Translations under genes and position numbers: made by a program | Assembly: GCF_004137085.1 (NCBI RefSeq) | Contig: NZ_QYBC01000017.1 | Location: forward strand, 62,001-126,000 | Direction of reading: 5' to 3' | DNA length: 64,000 bases | Source: Lichenibacterium ramalinae | Lineage (GTDB): Bacteria > Pseudomonadota > Alphaproteobacteria > Rhizobiales > Beijerinckiaceae | The notes under the pieces: generated by a model | What the model was told of the DNA's origin: nothing | Seen by the model: only the letters and a program-made list of their open reading frames with translations | Databases searched by the model: none | Part shown: piece by piece, positions 27,710 through 36,308 of the stretch | How positions within the stretch are numbered: position 1 is the first letter of the stretch | Layout of the letters: every line of letters starts with the position of its first letter

Positions 27710-29266
27710 TCAGGCCGCCGGGCGATGGCTGCGGCGGCCGGTGCGGGCGGGCCGCTCGACCGGCGCTTCGGGGTCGAGCGCGGGCAGGGCGTCGATGACG
27801 CGCTCCGGTGGCAGGATCACGATCACCTCGGTGCCTTCGCGCACCTTGGAGCGGATCGTGAAGGAGCCGCCGTGCAGTTCCACCAGGCCCTTGACGATCG
27901 GCAGCCCCAGCCCCGACCCTTCCTCGGCGTTCTTCTGTGCCAGCGTGCCCCGCCCGAAGGACGACATCACGATGGGGATCTCGGCCTCGGGGATGCCGGG
28001 GCCGGTGTCGCGGATGGCGAGATACTGGCCGCCCTGACCGGTCCAGCCGACCTTCACCGTCACGGTGCCGCCCTGGGGCGTGAACTTGATGGCGTTGGAG
28101 AGCAGGTTCAGCACGACCTGGCGGATGGCGCGCTCGTCGGCCCAGATGGGCGGCAGGCGCGGCTCGATCAGCTCCGTCACGGTGATCTCGCGCTTGGAGG
28201 CGCGCAGGGCGAGCAGGTGCTGGCAGTCCTCGGCGATCAGCGCCAGCGACGTCGGCTCCTCCTTCAGCTCGTAGCGCCCCGCCTCGACGCGCGACAGGTC
28301 GAGGATCTCGTTGATCAGCATGAGCAGGTGCTGGCCGCTGGAATGGATGTCGGCGGAATAGTCCCGGTAGACGGCGACGCTGTGCTGCCCGAACAATTCC
28401 CCCTTCATCACCTCGGAGAAACCCAGGATGGCGTTGAGCGGCGTGCGCAATTCGTGGCTCATCGTGGCGAGGAAGCGGCTCTTGGCGAGGCTCGCCTCCT
28501 CGGCGCGGCGCCGGGCCTCGTCGGAGTTCAGCTTCGACTGTTCGAGCTCGACGATCAGCGCGTCCTTCTCGGCCTGAAACGAGAGCGTCGCCAGCGTCGT
28601 GGCGTAGAGCCGGCGCGCCAGCACGACGAAGTACAGTTGGGCCCCGCCCGCCACCGCCAGCACGGGCAGGAACTGGTAGCCGACGGCGGGCCGGGCGAAG
28701 GCCGCGATGGCCAGCGTCATGGGCGCCAGCCCGGCATAGACGGCGTTGGGCAGGGTGGCGGAGATCATGGCCGTCATGGCGCCGACGAGCAGCAGCACGA
28801 AGAGCACGAAGGTTTGGGCGGCGGCATCGTGAGCGCCGATGACCAGCAGCACGCTCGACGCCCAGACGGCACCCTGCAGGGCTTCGGCCAGCACGAAGGC
28901 GCGCGTCCAGGCGGCCAGCCTGGCGGTGACGGCCGACTGCTTCAGGAACACCCGGGCCAGGATCGCCACGCCCAGCATCGCCGACAGCGTCAGGCCCAGC
29001 CAGGCCCCGGTCTCCACCTGCGACACCCACAGCCGCAGCACGCCGGCCGTGACGGTGGCCAGGACGGCCTGCGCCGCCGTGGCGCCGCGCCGCCCGCTGG
29101 CGAAGAGCCGCAGGAGTTCGAGATCGAACGTGTGGCTTCCCGTGCCGGTCGACGTCAGCTTCTCGCGCGCTTCCTTCAGCTGGGAAGCGGTGCGCCGGCG
29201 CTGCGAGGACCTGTCGCTGTCCGAACCGCGCCCGCGCTCGATCATCTCCGCGGTCACGTCGTCCAT
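27710..29266 (-). CDS. membrane sensor histidine kinase (orphan)
   Basis: The N-terminal half (about 60-220) is hydrophobic with around six membrane segments and no recognised sensor domain. A short coiled coil (about 230-265) leads to the DHp domain with His271 in FLATMSHELRTPLNAI, then the ATPase domain: N-box Asn391 (LNLLSNAIKFTP), G1 DTGPGIP and G2 GSGLGLPIVKG. The H-box resembles the PleC/DivJ group. The 518-residue start at 29266 is preferred over a GTG four codons upstream, but neither has a strong ribosome binding site. No response regulator is adjacent, so its partner is unknown. Confidence 0.88.
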   Translation of the reverse strand: MDDVTAEMIERGRGSDSDRSSQRRRTASQLKEAREKLTSTGTGSHTFDLELLRLFASGRRGATAAQAVLATVTAGVLRLWVSQVETGAWLGLTLSAMLGVAILARVFLKQSAVTARLAAWTRAFVLAEALQGAVWASSVLLVIGAHDAAAQTFVLFVLLLVGAMTAMISATLPNAVYAGLAPMTLAIAAFARPAVGYQFLPVLAVAGGAQLYFVVLARRLYATTLATLSFQAEKDALIVELEQSKLNSDEARRRAEEASLAKSRFLATMSHELRTPLNAILGFSEVMKGELFGQHSVAVYRDYSADIHSSGQHLLMLINEILDLSRVEAGRYELKEEPTSLALIAEDCQHLLALRASKREITVTELIEPRLPPIWADERAIRQVVLNLLSNAIKFTPQGGTVTVKVGWTGQGGQYLAIRDTGPGIPEAEIPIVMSSFGRGTLAQKNAEEGSGLGLPIVKGLVELHGGSFTIRSKVREGTEVIVILPPERVIDALPALDPEAPVERPARTGRRSHRPAA

Positions 29267-29446
29267 CGGTCGCCACACTCACAGACGCTTGTCGCCACGT
29301 CGACAACATGGATCGGAAACCTTAATGGAGGGCTCACGGGATCGTTCGACCTGTGGACCATCCTCCGCCCGGCGCCGCGCCTCCCCGGCTGCCCGGCCGG
29401 GCCCGGCATGGGGCCGGCCCGCCGAACCACCGGCAGAACCGCTTCC

Positions 29447-30088
29447 ATGGATCTCGACCCGCCCGACGCAAGCATCGCGACCCTGGCGGCCGCCATGCGG
29501 CGGTGCCGCATCTGCGTCGAGCGCCCGCGTGGCGCGGCGCTGCCGCATTCGCCCCGTCCCATCTTCCAGGTCGCGCCCGGCGTCCGCCTCGTCGTCGCCA
29601 GCCAGGCCCCCGGGATCCGCGCCCACGTGAGCGGCATCCCGTTCCAGGACCCGTCGGGGCTGCGGCTGCGGGACTGGATGGCGATCGACGAGGCGCGCTT
29701 CTACGACCCCCGGCGCCTCGCCATCCTGCCGATGGGCTTCTGCTTCCCGGGGCACGACGCCGCGAAGGGCGACCTGCCGCCGCGTCCCGAATGCCGGCCC
29801 GCCTGGCACGATGCGGTCTTCGCCGCACTGCCGGACGTGGAGACCATCCTGGCCATCGGCCTCCACGCAATCCGCTACCACGCCCCCCGGCTCGGCGTGC
29901 CGCGCCCGGCCGGGCAGGGGCTCGGCGACACGGTGGCGGACTGGCGCCGGTACTTCGAGCGTCCGGCGCCCCGCATGCTGCCGCTGCCGCACCCGTCCTG
30001 GCGCAACAGCGCCTGGCTGAACCGGAACCCCTGGTTCGCCGCGGACCTGTTGCCGGTGCTGCGGGCCGAGGTGCGGCGCCTGACGTGA
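29447..30088 (+). CDS. uracil-DNA glycosylase family protein with likely 4Fe-4S cluster
   Basis: The 213-residue product has a family 4/5-like cysteine arrangement: Cys20 and Cys23 (CRIC), Cys99 and Cys116, that is CX2C, a long gap, then CX16C. The glycosylase core shows ASQAPGIRAHVSGIPFQDPS, similar to the usual GEAPG water-activating motif but with Gln in place of Glu, and the closing motif PLPHPSWRNSAWLNRNPWF. Because of these differences uracil excision is not assured. The ATG at 29447 was chosen; an in-frame ATG at 29408 would add 13 residues. It stands between the divergent kinase gene and the prolyl oligopeptidase gene. Confidence 0.82.
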   Translation: MDLDPPDASIATLAAAMRRCRICVERPRGAALPHSPRPIFQVAPGVRLVVASQAPGIRAHVSGIPFQDPSGLRLRDWMAIDEARFYDPRRLAILPMGFCFPGHDAAKGDLPPRPECRPAWHDAVFAALPDVETILAIGLHAIRYHAPRLGVPRPAGQGLGDTVADWRRYFERPAPRMLPLPHPSWRNSAWLNRNPWFAADLLPVLRAEVRRLT

Positions 30089-30185
30089 TGACGCCGGTGG
30101 GGCCGGGGCCCTGCCGGCCTTGACCGGGCCCCGACGATCGCTTCAGACTCCGTGACGGTCTCGAGCTGGCGCCTGGATGCCCTCT

Positions 30186-30215
30186 GAAACCATCGAGAGA
30201 ACTCTCCTGGTTTTC
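30186..30215 (+). repeat. imperfect palindrome upstream of the prolyl oligopeptidase gene
   Basis: GAAACCA (30186-30192), TC, GAGAG, AA, CTCTC, C, TGGTTTTC (30208-30215). The two pairs of arms can form a hairpin ending in TTTTC, so it may be the terminator of the preceding gene (stop at 30088) or an operator for the following gene (start at 30287). A related but less palindromic sequence lies at 36252-36290. Confidence 0.4.
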
Positions 30216-30286
30216 GGGGACGAGGGCGTCCACGCACGGACTCTCGGGCTTCGCGGCACGGCGCCGGAGGGCCGCCAGGAGGCACC

Positions 30287-32383
30287 ATGAGCGACAGGAC
30301 CGATCTCCCGACACTCGCGGCACCCGACGACGATCCCTTCCTGTGGCTGGAAGAGGTCGAGGGCGAGCGCGCGACCGCCTGGGTGGACCGGCAGACGGCC
30401 GACACGGTGCGGCGCTTCGGCGGCCCGCGCCGCGACGGCGATGCCGCGACCCTGGCGGCGCTTCTCGACCGCCCCGACAAGATCCCCGGCGTCACCCGGC
30501 GGGGCGACCACCTGTTCAACGTGTGGCAGGATGCCGAGAACCCCCGCGGCCTGTGGCGCCGCACGACGCTGGACTCCTACCGGGAGGCCGAGCCCCGTTG
30601 GGAGGTGCTGCTCGACGTCGACGCGCTGGCCCGGGCCGAGGGGGAGGACTGGGTCTTCGCCGGCGCCGCCATCGAGCCCGAGGGCCGGCGCCGCGCCATG
30701 CTGCGCCTGTCGCGCGGGGGCAGCGACGCCGTCGTGCTGCGCGAGTTCGACGTCGAGGCCCGCGCCTTCGTGCCGAACGGCTTCGCCGTGCCGGAAGCCA
30801 AGGGCGGGGTCGTGTGGGTCGACGCGGACCGGCTGCTGCTGTCGAGCACGGTCGACGCCGGCGGGGCGCCTGAGGGCGGCTTCGCGACGCGCTCGGGCTA
30901 TGCCAGGACGGTGCGGCTGTGGCGGCGAGGGCAGGGGATCGCGGAGGCGGCGGTGCTGTTCGCGGCCGGCGACGCCTCCATGGCGGCGGGCGCGCATGTC
31001 GATCGCTCCACGGCCCGGCACCGCGTCTGGTTCACTGACACGATCGCCTTCTTCGACGCCGTCCACTGGCTGGGCGACGGCGACGGCCCGCGGCTGAAGC
31101 TCGACCTGCCCACCGATGCCGTGTCCGACGCGCATGGCGACACGCTGCTGGTGAAACCCCGCACGCCCTGGACGGTGGCGGGCCGGACCCACGCGCCGGA
31201 CGAGCTGCTGGCCTGCTCGCTGGAGCGGTTCCTGGCGGGGGAGCGGAGCTTCGACCTCCTGTTCGCGCCGGGGCCGCGCCGCTCCCTCGAGGGCTTCTTC
31301 TGGGCCGGCGACCGCCTCGTCCTGTCGATCCTCGACGACCTCGTGCCGCGGTTCCAGCTGTTCACGCGGGCGCGGGACGGCTGGACGCGGCACGACCTCG
31401 ACGGCCTGCCGGCGACCGGCGTCGTTACGCTCGGCACGCTCGACGCCCGGGCCGAGGACAGCGACGGCACGCTGGTGGTCGGCGCGCAGGACCCGCTCAC
31501 GCCGGCCCGCACCCTGCTGTTCGACGTTTCCGGCGCCGCGCCCTTCCCGGCGCCCACGCTGCTCAAGGCGAGCCCCGCCGGCTTCGACGCCGCCGGCCTG
31601 ACGGTGACGCGCCACGAAGCGGTCTCATCCGACGGCGAGCGGATCCCCTACGTGCAGACCGGACCGGCCGGCGAGACAGGGGACGCCCCGGTGCATCTCA
31701 GCGGCTACGGCGGCTTCGCGGTGTCGGAGCGACCCTATCACCGCGTCGGCATCGGCAAGCTGTGGCTGGAGCGGGGCGGCACGGCCGTGACGGCGAACCT
31801 GCGCGGCGGCGGCGAGTTCGGCACGCGCTGGCACGAGGCCGGGCGCCGGGAGGGCAAGCGCCTCGCCCACGACGACTTCGCCGCCGTCGCCGCCGACCTC
31901 GTGCGCCGGGGCGTGACGCGCCCGGGCCGCATCGCCGCCGAGGGCGGCTCCAACGGCGGTCTGCTCATCGCCAACATGCTGACGCGCTGTCCCGAGCGCT
32001 TCGGCGCGCTGTTCTGCACCATCCCGCTCATCGACATGCGCCGCTATTCCAAGCTCCTCGCCGGCGCCAGCTGGATCGCCGAATACGGCGACCCGGACGT
32101 GCCGGAGGACTGGGCCTTCCTGCAGCACATGTCGGCCTACCACACGGCCGTGCCGGACCGCCCGTACCCGCCGATCCTCATCGCGACCACGCGCCGCGAC
32201 GACCGCGTCCACCCCGGCCACGCGCGCAAGATGGCGGCCAAGCTCCAGGCTATGGGCTACCCGGCCCATCTCTACGAGCCGGCCGCGGGCGGCCACGGCT
32301 ACGGTAAGGACAATGCCGAGCGCGCCGCCTTCGTGGCCCTGGGCTATGCCTTCCTGCGGGACGCCATCGGCTGGGACGCCTGA
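30287..32383 (+). CDS. prolyl oligopeptidase family serine peptidase (S9A)
   Basis: A cytoplasmic-type peptidase expected to cut short peptides after proline. The 698-residue product has an N-terminal beta-propeller (about 70-400; DPFLWLEEVEGERATAWVDR is the family start) and a C-terminal alpha/beta-hydrolase with Ser555 in AAEGGSNGGLLIAN, Asp638/639 in RRDDRVHPGH and His670 in AGGHGYG. The RGGGEFGTRWHEAGRR segment is typical of S9A. No signal peptide is seen. It is convergent with the TonB-family gene, and an imperfect CGGG-CGGCC hairpin spans the 46-base gap. Confidence 0.92.
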   Translation: MSDRTDLPTLAAPDDDPFLWLEEVEGERATAWVDRQTADTVRRFGGPRRDGDAATLAALLDRPDKIPGVTRRGDHLFNVWQDAENPRGLWRRTTLDSYREAEPRWEVLLDVDALARAEGEDWVFAGAAIEPEGRRRAMLRLSRGGSDAVVLREFDVEARAFVPNGFAVPEAKGGVVWVDADRLLLSSTVDAGGAPEGGFATRSGYARTVRLWRRGQGIAEAAVLFAAGDASMAAGAHVDRSTARHRVWFTDTIAFFDAVHWLGDGDGPRLKLDLPTDAVSDAHGDTLLVKPRTPWTVAGRTHAPDELLACSLERFLAGERSFDLLFAPGPRRSLEGFFWAGDRLVLSILDDLVPRFQLFTRARDGWTRHDLDGLPATGVVTLGTLDARAEDSDGTLVVGAQDPLTPARTLLFDVSGAAPFPAPTLLKASPAGFDAAGLTVTRHEAVSSDGERIPYVQTGPAGETGDAPVHLSGYGGFAVSERPYHRVGIGKLWLERGGTAVTANLRGGGEFGTRWHEAGRREGKRLAHDDFAAVAADLVRRGVTRPGRIAAEGGSNGGLLIANMLTRCPERFGALFCTIPLIDMRRYSKLLAGASWIAEYGDPDVPEDWAFLQHMSAYHTAVPDRPYPPILIATTRRDDRVHPGHARKMAAKLQAMGYPAHLYEPAAGGHGYGKDNAERAAFVALGYAFLRDAIGWDA

Positions 32384-32429
32384 CGCGGGACGGCCTGTCG
32401 GGAGAACGGCGCCGGGCCGCCCGTCATCG

Positions 32430-33536
32430 TCACGGCCCGAAGCTCAGCGCCGGCGTGAAGCTGCGCTGGGCTTCGGGGGGCGGGGGCGGGAAGGGGGCGG
32501 CGGAGCGGATCATCTCGAGGCCCAGGGCGTCGACGTCCGCGTTGCCGCTCGATTGCACCACGGCGAGCTGGGTGAGCTGGCCGGTGTCGTCGATCGTGAA
32601 GGCGACGATCACCTGCCCCTTCAGGTGCTGGCGCTGCGCCCGTTCCGAGATGGCGGCGTTGCGGTTGAAGCGGCCGAAGACGAGGCCCTTGTAGGCGGCG
32701 CTGACCTGGGCGCCGTTGCCCGCCAGCACGCTGCGAAAGCTCATCGGCATGGCGCTCGTGTCCATGGGCAGGGCGGCGGCGAGCTTGTCGGCCTCGCTCG
32801 GCACCGTCTTGAGCACCGGCGGCGCCGGCTTCGGCAGCGGATCGGGCTTGGGCGGCAGCGGCAGCGGCACCGCGAATGCGGCGTCGGGAGCGCTGGTGGC
32901 GAGCGTCTGCGGGACGTCGGCCGGACGCGCCTCGTGCGTCGCCGCGTCGGTGCGGTCCCGCTCGGGCGCGAGGTTGGCGGGCTTGGCGTCCCGGTCCTGG
33001 GTGGCGGCCCGGGCCGGTTCCGGGGGCGGGGCCACGAGCTTCGGCGCCGCGGCGTCGCCCTCGGCCGACGAAGGAGGCTGCTGCGGCACGACCTCGGGCT
33101 TGGGCTCGGGCGGCGGTGGCACCGGCTGAACGTGGGGCGGGGCCGGCGGGTGGGGATCGGGCGCCACCGGAGGTGACGGCGGCGGCGTCATGGGTGGTGC
33201 CAGCGCCTGCTGGAGGGCGTCCGGCGCCTTCGGCCGGGCGGCGGCTGCCGGCGCCTTGGGAGCCTCGGGCGGGGCCGTCACCATCTCGACCGGGATCTCG
33301 ATCTCGCGGGGGCGCGGGATCTCGCGCTGTGTCAACAGTAGCAGCAGCGCCGCCGCGAAGCCGACATGGACCAGGGCGGCCGGCACCAGGGCTCGCGCCG
33401 CACCGCGCAGGCGATCGGCGTGCGACAGCGGTCGGTCCTGCTGCAGCACATGGCGCGGTGCGAGGTCGAGCCGCGGCGAGGGGACGTGCAGGGCCTGGAG
33501 ATGCGGGGCGTCCCCGAGGCGGGCGTCCGGAGGCAC
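32430..33536 (-). CDS. TonB-family energy transducer-like protein
   Basis: The 368-residue product has an N-terminal cytoplasmic stretch of about 48 residues, one membrane segment at 49-68 (ALVPAALVHVGFAAALLLLL), a long Pro/Ala-rich periplasmic linker, and a C-terminal TonB domain (HLKGQVIVAFTIDDTGQLTQ, then SSGNADVDALGLEMIRSAAP). The start is a GTG at 33536. No exbB, exbD or TonB-dependent receptor lies nearby, so its partner is unknown. It follows the aldolase gene by 167 bases on the same strand. Confidence 0.8.
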   Translation of the reverse strand: MPPDARLGDAPHLQALHVPSPRLDLAPRHVLQQDRPLSHADRLRGAARALVPAALVHVGFAAALLLLLTQREIPRPREIEIPVEMVTAPPEAPKAPAAAARPKAPDALQQALAPPMTPPPSPPVAPDPHPPAPPHVQPVPPPPEPKPEVVPQQPPSSAEGDAAAPKLVAPPPEPARAATQDRDAKPANLAPERDRTDAATHEARPADVPQTLATSAPDAAFAVPLPLPPKPDPLPKPAPPVLKTVPSEADKLAAALPMDTSAMPMSFRSVLAGNGAQVSAAYKGLVFGRFNRNAAISERAQRQHLKGQVIVAFTIDDTGQLTQLAVVQSSGNADVDALGLEMIRSAAPFPPPPPEAQRSFTPALSFGP

Positions 33537-33703
33537 GTCGGCGGAGGTGGGTCCGCGCGTGTCGATCGAGATCAGGCCGGTGCTCCGTCATACGCCGTCG
33601 GCGGCCGCGCCCCACCCGAGGACCGCCCATCTCGCGTCTGGATAGAGGGCCGCGGCGCAAATGGGAAGGGGATCGCCCTCCCGTCCGCGCCCGGCCGCTC
33701 CCG

Positions 33704-34600
33704 TCAGGCCTTGTCGACCGACGCCCGGTAGATCTTGTCGATCGAGGTGCCCAGCGTCTTGTCGAACTCGGCGTCGCTCAACCCGTGACGCAGGTCGTCG
33801 ATCAGCGCGCGCGAGAAGCTGGCGATCATGCCGTGGTTGTGGCGCAGCTGCTCGCAGGCCTCGTCGCGCGGGTAGCCGCCCGACAGCGCCACGACGCGCA
33901 GCACGCGCTCGTTCTCGCCGAGGCCGCGGTACAGGTCCGCCTCCGTCGGGATGGTGAGCTTCAGCATCACCTTCTGGCCGGCCGGCAAGGCCTTGAGATG
34001 CTTCTCGATCTCGTCCCGCAGCATGCGCTCGGCTTCCGCCTTGTCGGGCGCCTTGATGGAGACTTCGGGCTCGATGATCGGCATCAGACCGTGGCGGGCG
34101 ATCTGGGCCGCCACCTCGAACTGCTGCGCCACGATGGCGGCGATGCCGGATGCCGAGGCGCGGTTGATGACGGACCGCATCTTGGTGCCGTAGACGCCGA
34201 GCTTGGCGGCGCGGGCCAGCAGCTCGTCGAGCTTGGGCATGGGCTTCATCAGCTGGACGCCGTCGGCTTCGGCTTCGAGCCCCTTGTCGACCTTGACGAA
34301 GGGGACGATGCCGCGCTTCTCCCACAGGTAGGACGGGACGGGCTGCCCTTCGACGTCCCCGTCCATCGTGCCTTCGAACAGGATGGCGCCGATCACCTTG
34401 TCGCCCGAGAAGGCCGGGGCCGTCATGATGCGGACCCGCATCTTGTGGATCTCGCCGAACATGGCGGCCTCGCCGCTATAGGCGGTCTCGGGGACGCCAT
34501 ACTGCGCGAGGGCCTTGGGCGTCGATCCGCCGCTCTGGTCGAGCGCGGCGATGAAGCCGCCCTTTTGCGACATCTGCGTCATCTTGGAGTCGTTCGCCAT
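33704..34600 (-). CDS. class I fructose-bisphosphate aldolase
   Basis: Reversible cleavage of fructose 1,6-bisphosphate to the two triose phosphates. The 298-residue sequence is the bacterial class I (Schiff-base) type of COG3588, not the zinc class II enzyme. It contains the start GGFIAALDQSGGSTPKAL, RIMTAPAF, and the likely Schiff-base Lys214 in VMLKLTIPTEADLY; GLMPIIEPEVSI is also conserved. It is the last enzyme gene of the carbohydrate cluster, 183 bases after pgl; a 6-bp hairpin (34754-34777) lies in that gap. Confidence 0.9.
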   Translation of the reverse strand: MANDSKMTQMSQKGGFIAALDQSGGSTPKALAQYGVPETAYSGEAAMFGEIHKMRVRIMTAPAFSGDKVIGAILFEGTMDGDVEGQPVPSYLWEKRGIVPFVKVDKGLEAEADGVQLMKPMPKLDELLARAAKLGVYGTKMRSVINRASASGIAAIVAQQFEVAAQIARHGLMPIIEPEVSIKAPDKAEAERMLRDEIEKHLKALPAGQKVMLKLTIPTEADLYRGLGENERVLRVVALSGGYPRDEACEQLRHNHGMIASFSRALIDDLRHGLSDAEFDKTLGTSIDKIYRASVDKA

Positions 34601-34783
34601 AGCCGTCGTTCTCGCGTGAAGCCGGGCGTTCCGGATCGCTCCGGCACCCTGTGATCCCCTGGGTCAGGGGAAGTCGTAAACACGCTGCGGGCCCATGGGA
34701 ACCACCCGCGGCGCCCCAGCCTCAAGAAACCCCGGCGGCCGCTGTCGCGCCCCGCCCGTTAGGGCTTGCCGACGGGCGCGCCG

Positions 34784-35518
34784 TCAGGAGCCGGCGGCGG
34801 CGCGGTCCACGAACCAATGCGCCTCGCCCGCCGAGCGCAGGCGCCCGGCCGGCACGTCCTCGGCGCCGGAGCGGACATGCGCCAGCATCTCGGCCTTCTC
34901 GGCCCCCGTCACCAGGAAGGCGATGGCGCGCGAGGAAGCGATGACCGGATAGGTGAGGGTGAGCCGCGCTTCCGGCCGGCCCTCGGTGACGGCCGCGGCC
35001 CAACGCTCGTGCTCGTCGAGCACGGGCTGGCCCGGGATCAGCGAGGCCGTGTGGCCGTCCGGCCCGAGGCCGAGCAACGTCACGTCGAAGAGCGGCTTGG
35101 CGGGGTCGAGCGCCCCGGCGCCGTAGAAGCGCTTCAGCTCCTCCTCGTAGGCGCGCGCCGCCTCCTGGGGCGAGGCGAGGGCCGTGTCGAAGGGGTGGAC
35201 GCTGGCCTGCGGCGCCGGCACGCGCGACAGCATGGCCTCGTTCACCATGCGGAAGTTGCTGTCCCGGTCGTCCTGCGGCACGAAACGCTCGTCGCCGAAG
35301 AACCATTCCGTCCTGCCCCAGGGAAAGCGGTCGCGATAGGCCGGGCCCGCCAGCCGCTCGTAGAGCCGCTTGGGGGTCGAGCCGCCCGAAAGGCTGACGG
35401 TGAAGCGCGACTTCCCGGCCGACTGGGCGAGGAGCCAGGACGCCACCGCCTCGGCCACGGCATCGGCGTCGGCATGGACCGACATCGGCCCGGCACTGAC
35501 CTTGGGCTCCGCCATCAT
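34784..35518 (-). CDS. pgl: 6-phosphogluconolactonase
   Basis: Hydrolyses 6-phosphogluconolactone between Zwf and Gnd. The 244-residue product is the DevB/SugAR type with LSGGSTPKRLYERLA, TEWFFGDERFVPQDDRDSNF, LLGLGPDGHTASLIPG and the C-terminal AEKAEML region. The ATG at 35518 overlaps the rpe stop by four bases (ATGA), so rpe and pgl are probably translationally coupled. The frame stays open far upstream, but that part is a shadow of rpe. Confidence 0.95.
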   Translation of the reverse strand: MMAEPKVSAGPMSVHADADAVAEAVASWLLAQSAGKSRFTVSLSGGSTPKRLYERLAGPAYRDRFPWGRTEWFFGDERFVPQDDRDSNFRMVNEAMLSRVPAPQASVHPFDTALASPQEAARAYEEELKRFYGAGALDPAKPLFDVTLLGLGPDGHTASLIPGQPVLDEHERWAAAVTEGRPEARLTLTYPVIASSRAIAFLVTGAEKAEMLAHVRSGAEDVPAGRLRSAGEAHWFVDRAAAGS

Positions 35519-36198
35519 CGTGTCTCCCCTTGGGCTGCGGCGGCGCTGCGCAGGGCCGCGATCCGTTCGGCGTAGTCGGGCGCGTCGAACACGTAGGAGC
35601 CCGCCACGAAGACGTCGGCCCCCGCCACCACGCCCGCCCCGATGGTGTCGGCATTGATGCCGCCGTCCAGCATGACCCGCGCCCCGAGCCCGCGATCGCG
35701 CAGGCGCTGGCGGATCGCCCGGACCTTGGGCAGCATCTCGGGCAGGAAGCTCTGGCCGCCGAAGCCCGGGTTCACCGTCATGACGATGACGACGTCGCAC
35801 AGGTGCAGCACGTAGTCGACGAGTTCGGGCGGGCTGGCGGGGTTCAGCGCCACGCCGGCCTGCTTGCCGAGCGCGCGGATCTGGCCGAGCACGCGATGGA
35901 GGTGGATGGTGGAGGAGGATTCCGCCTGCACGACAATGGAATCGGCGCCGCTCTTCACGAAATCCGCGATGAAGTTTTCGGGCTCCACGATCATGAGGTG
36001 GAGGTTGAGGTGCCGGTCCGTCGCCTTGCGGATGGCGGCCACGATGCCGGGGCCGAAGGTGATGTTGGGGACGAAGCGCCCGTCCATGATGTCGACGTGC
36101 AGCCAGTCCGCGCCGGCCGCGTCCACGGCGCGGCAATCCTCGGCGAGGCGGCCGAAATCCGCCGACAGGACGGAGGGGGCGATCAGCACGTCGTTCAT
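35515..36198 (-). CDS. rpe: ribulose-phosphate 3-epimerase
   Basis: Interconverts ribulose 5-phosphate and xylulose 5-phosphate. The ATG at 36198 has GGAGG eight bases upstream; an earlier in-frame start adds 16 Arg-rich residues unlike the family. The 227-residue TIM barrel shows APSVLSADFGRL, the metal-binding LHVDIMDGRFVPNITFG, VMTVNPGFGGQSFLP and LDGGIN. It overlaps pgl by four bases and follows the HAD gene by 110 bases. Confidence 0.96.
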   Translation of the reverse strand: MNDVLIAPSVLSADFGRLAEDCRAVDAAGADWLHVDIMDGRFVPNITFGPGIVAAIRKATDRHLNLHLMIVEPENFIADFVKSGADSIVVQAESSSTIHLHRVLGQIRALGKQAGVALNPASPPELVDYVLHLCDVVIVMTVNPGFGGQSFLPEMLPKVRAIRQRLRDRGLGARVMLDGGINADTIGAGVVAGADVFVAGSYVFDAPDYAERIAALRSAAAAQGETR

Positions 36199-36308
36199 CG
36201 GATCGGACCTCCGGAGTTCGCGGCCGTCTCGAACGCGTGCCCGCATGCCTCGGAAACCATGGAAGGGTTCTCTCCGTCTTCGGCGACCGCGGCCGTCATC
36301 ACACCCTC

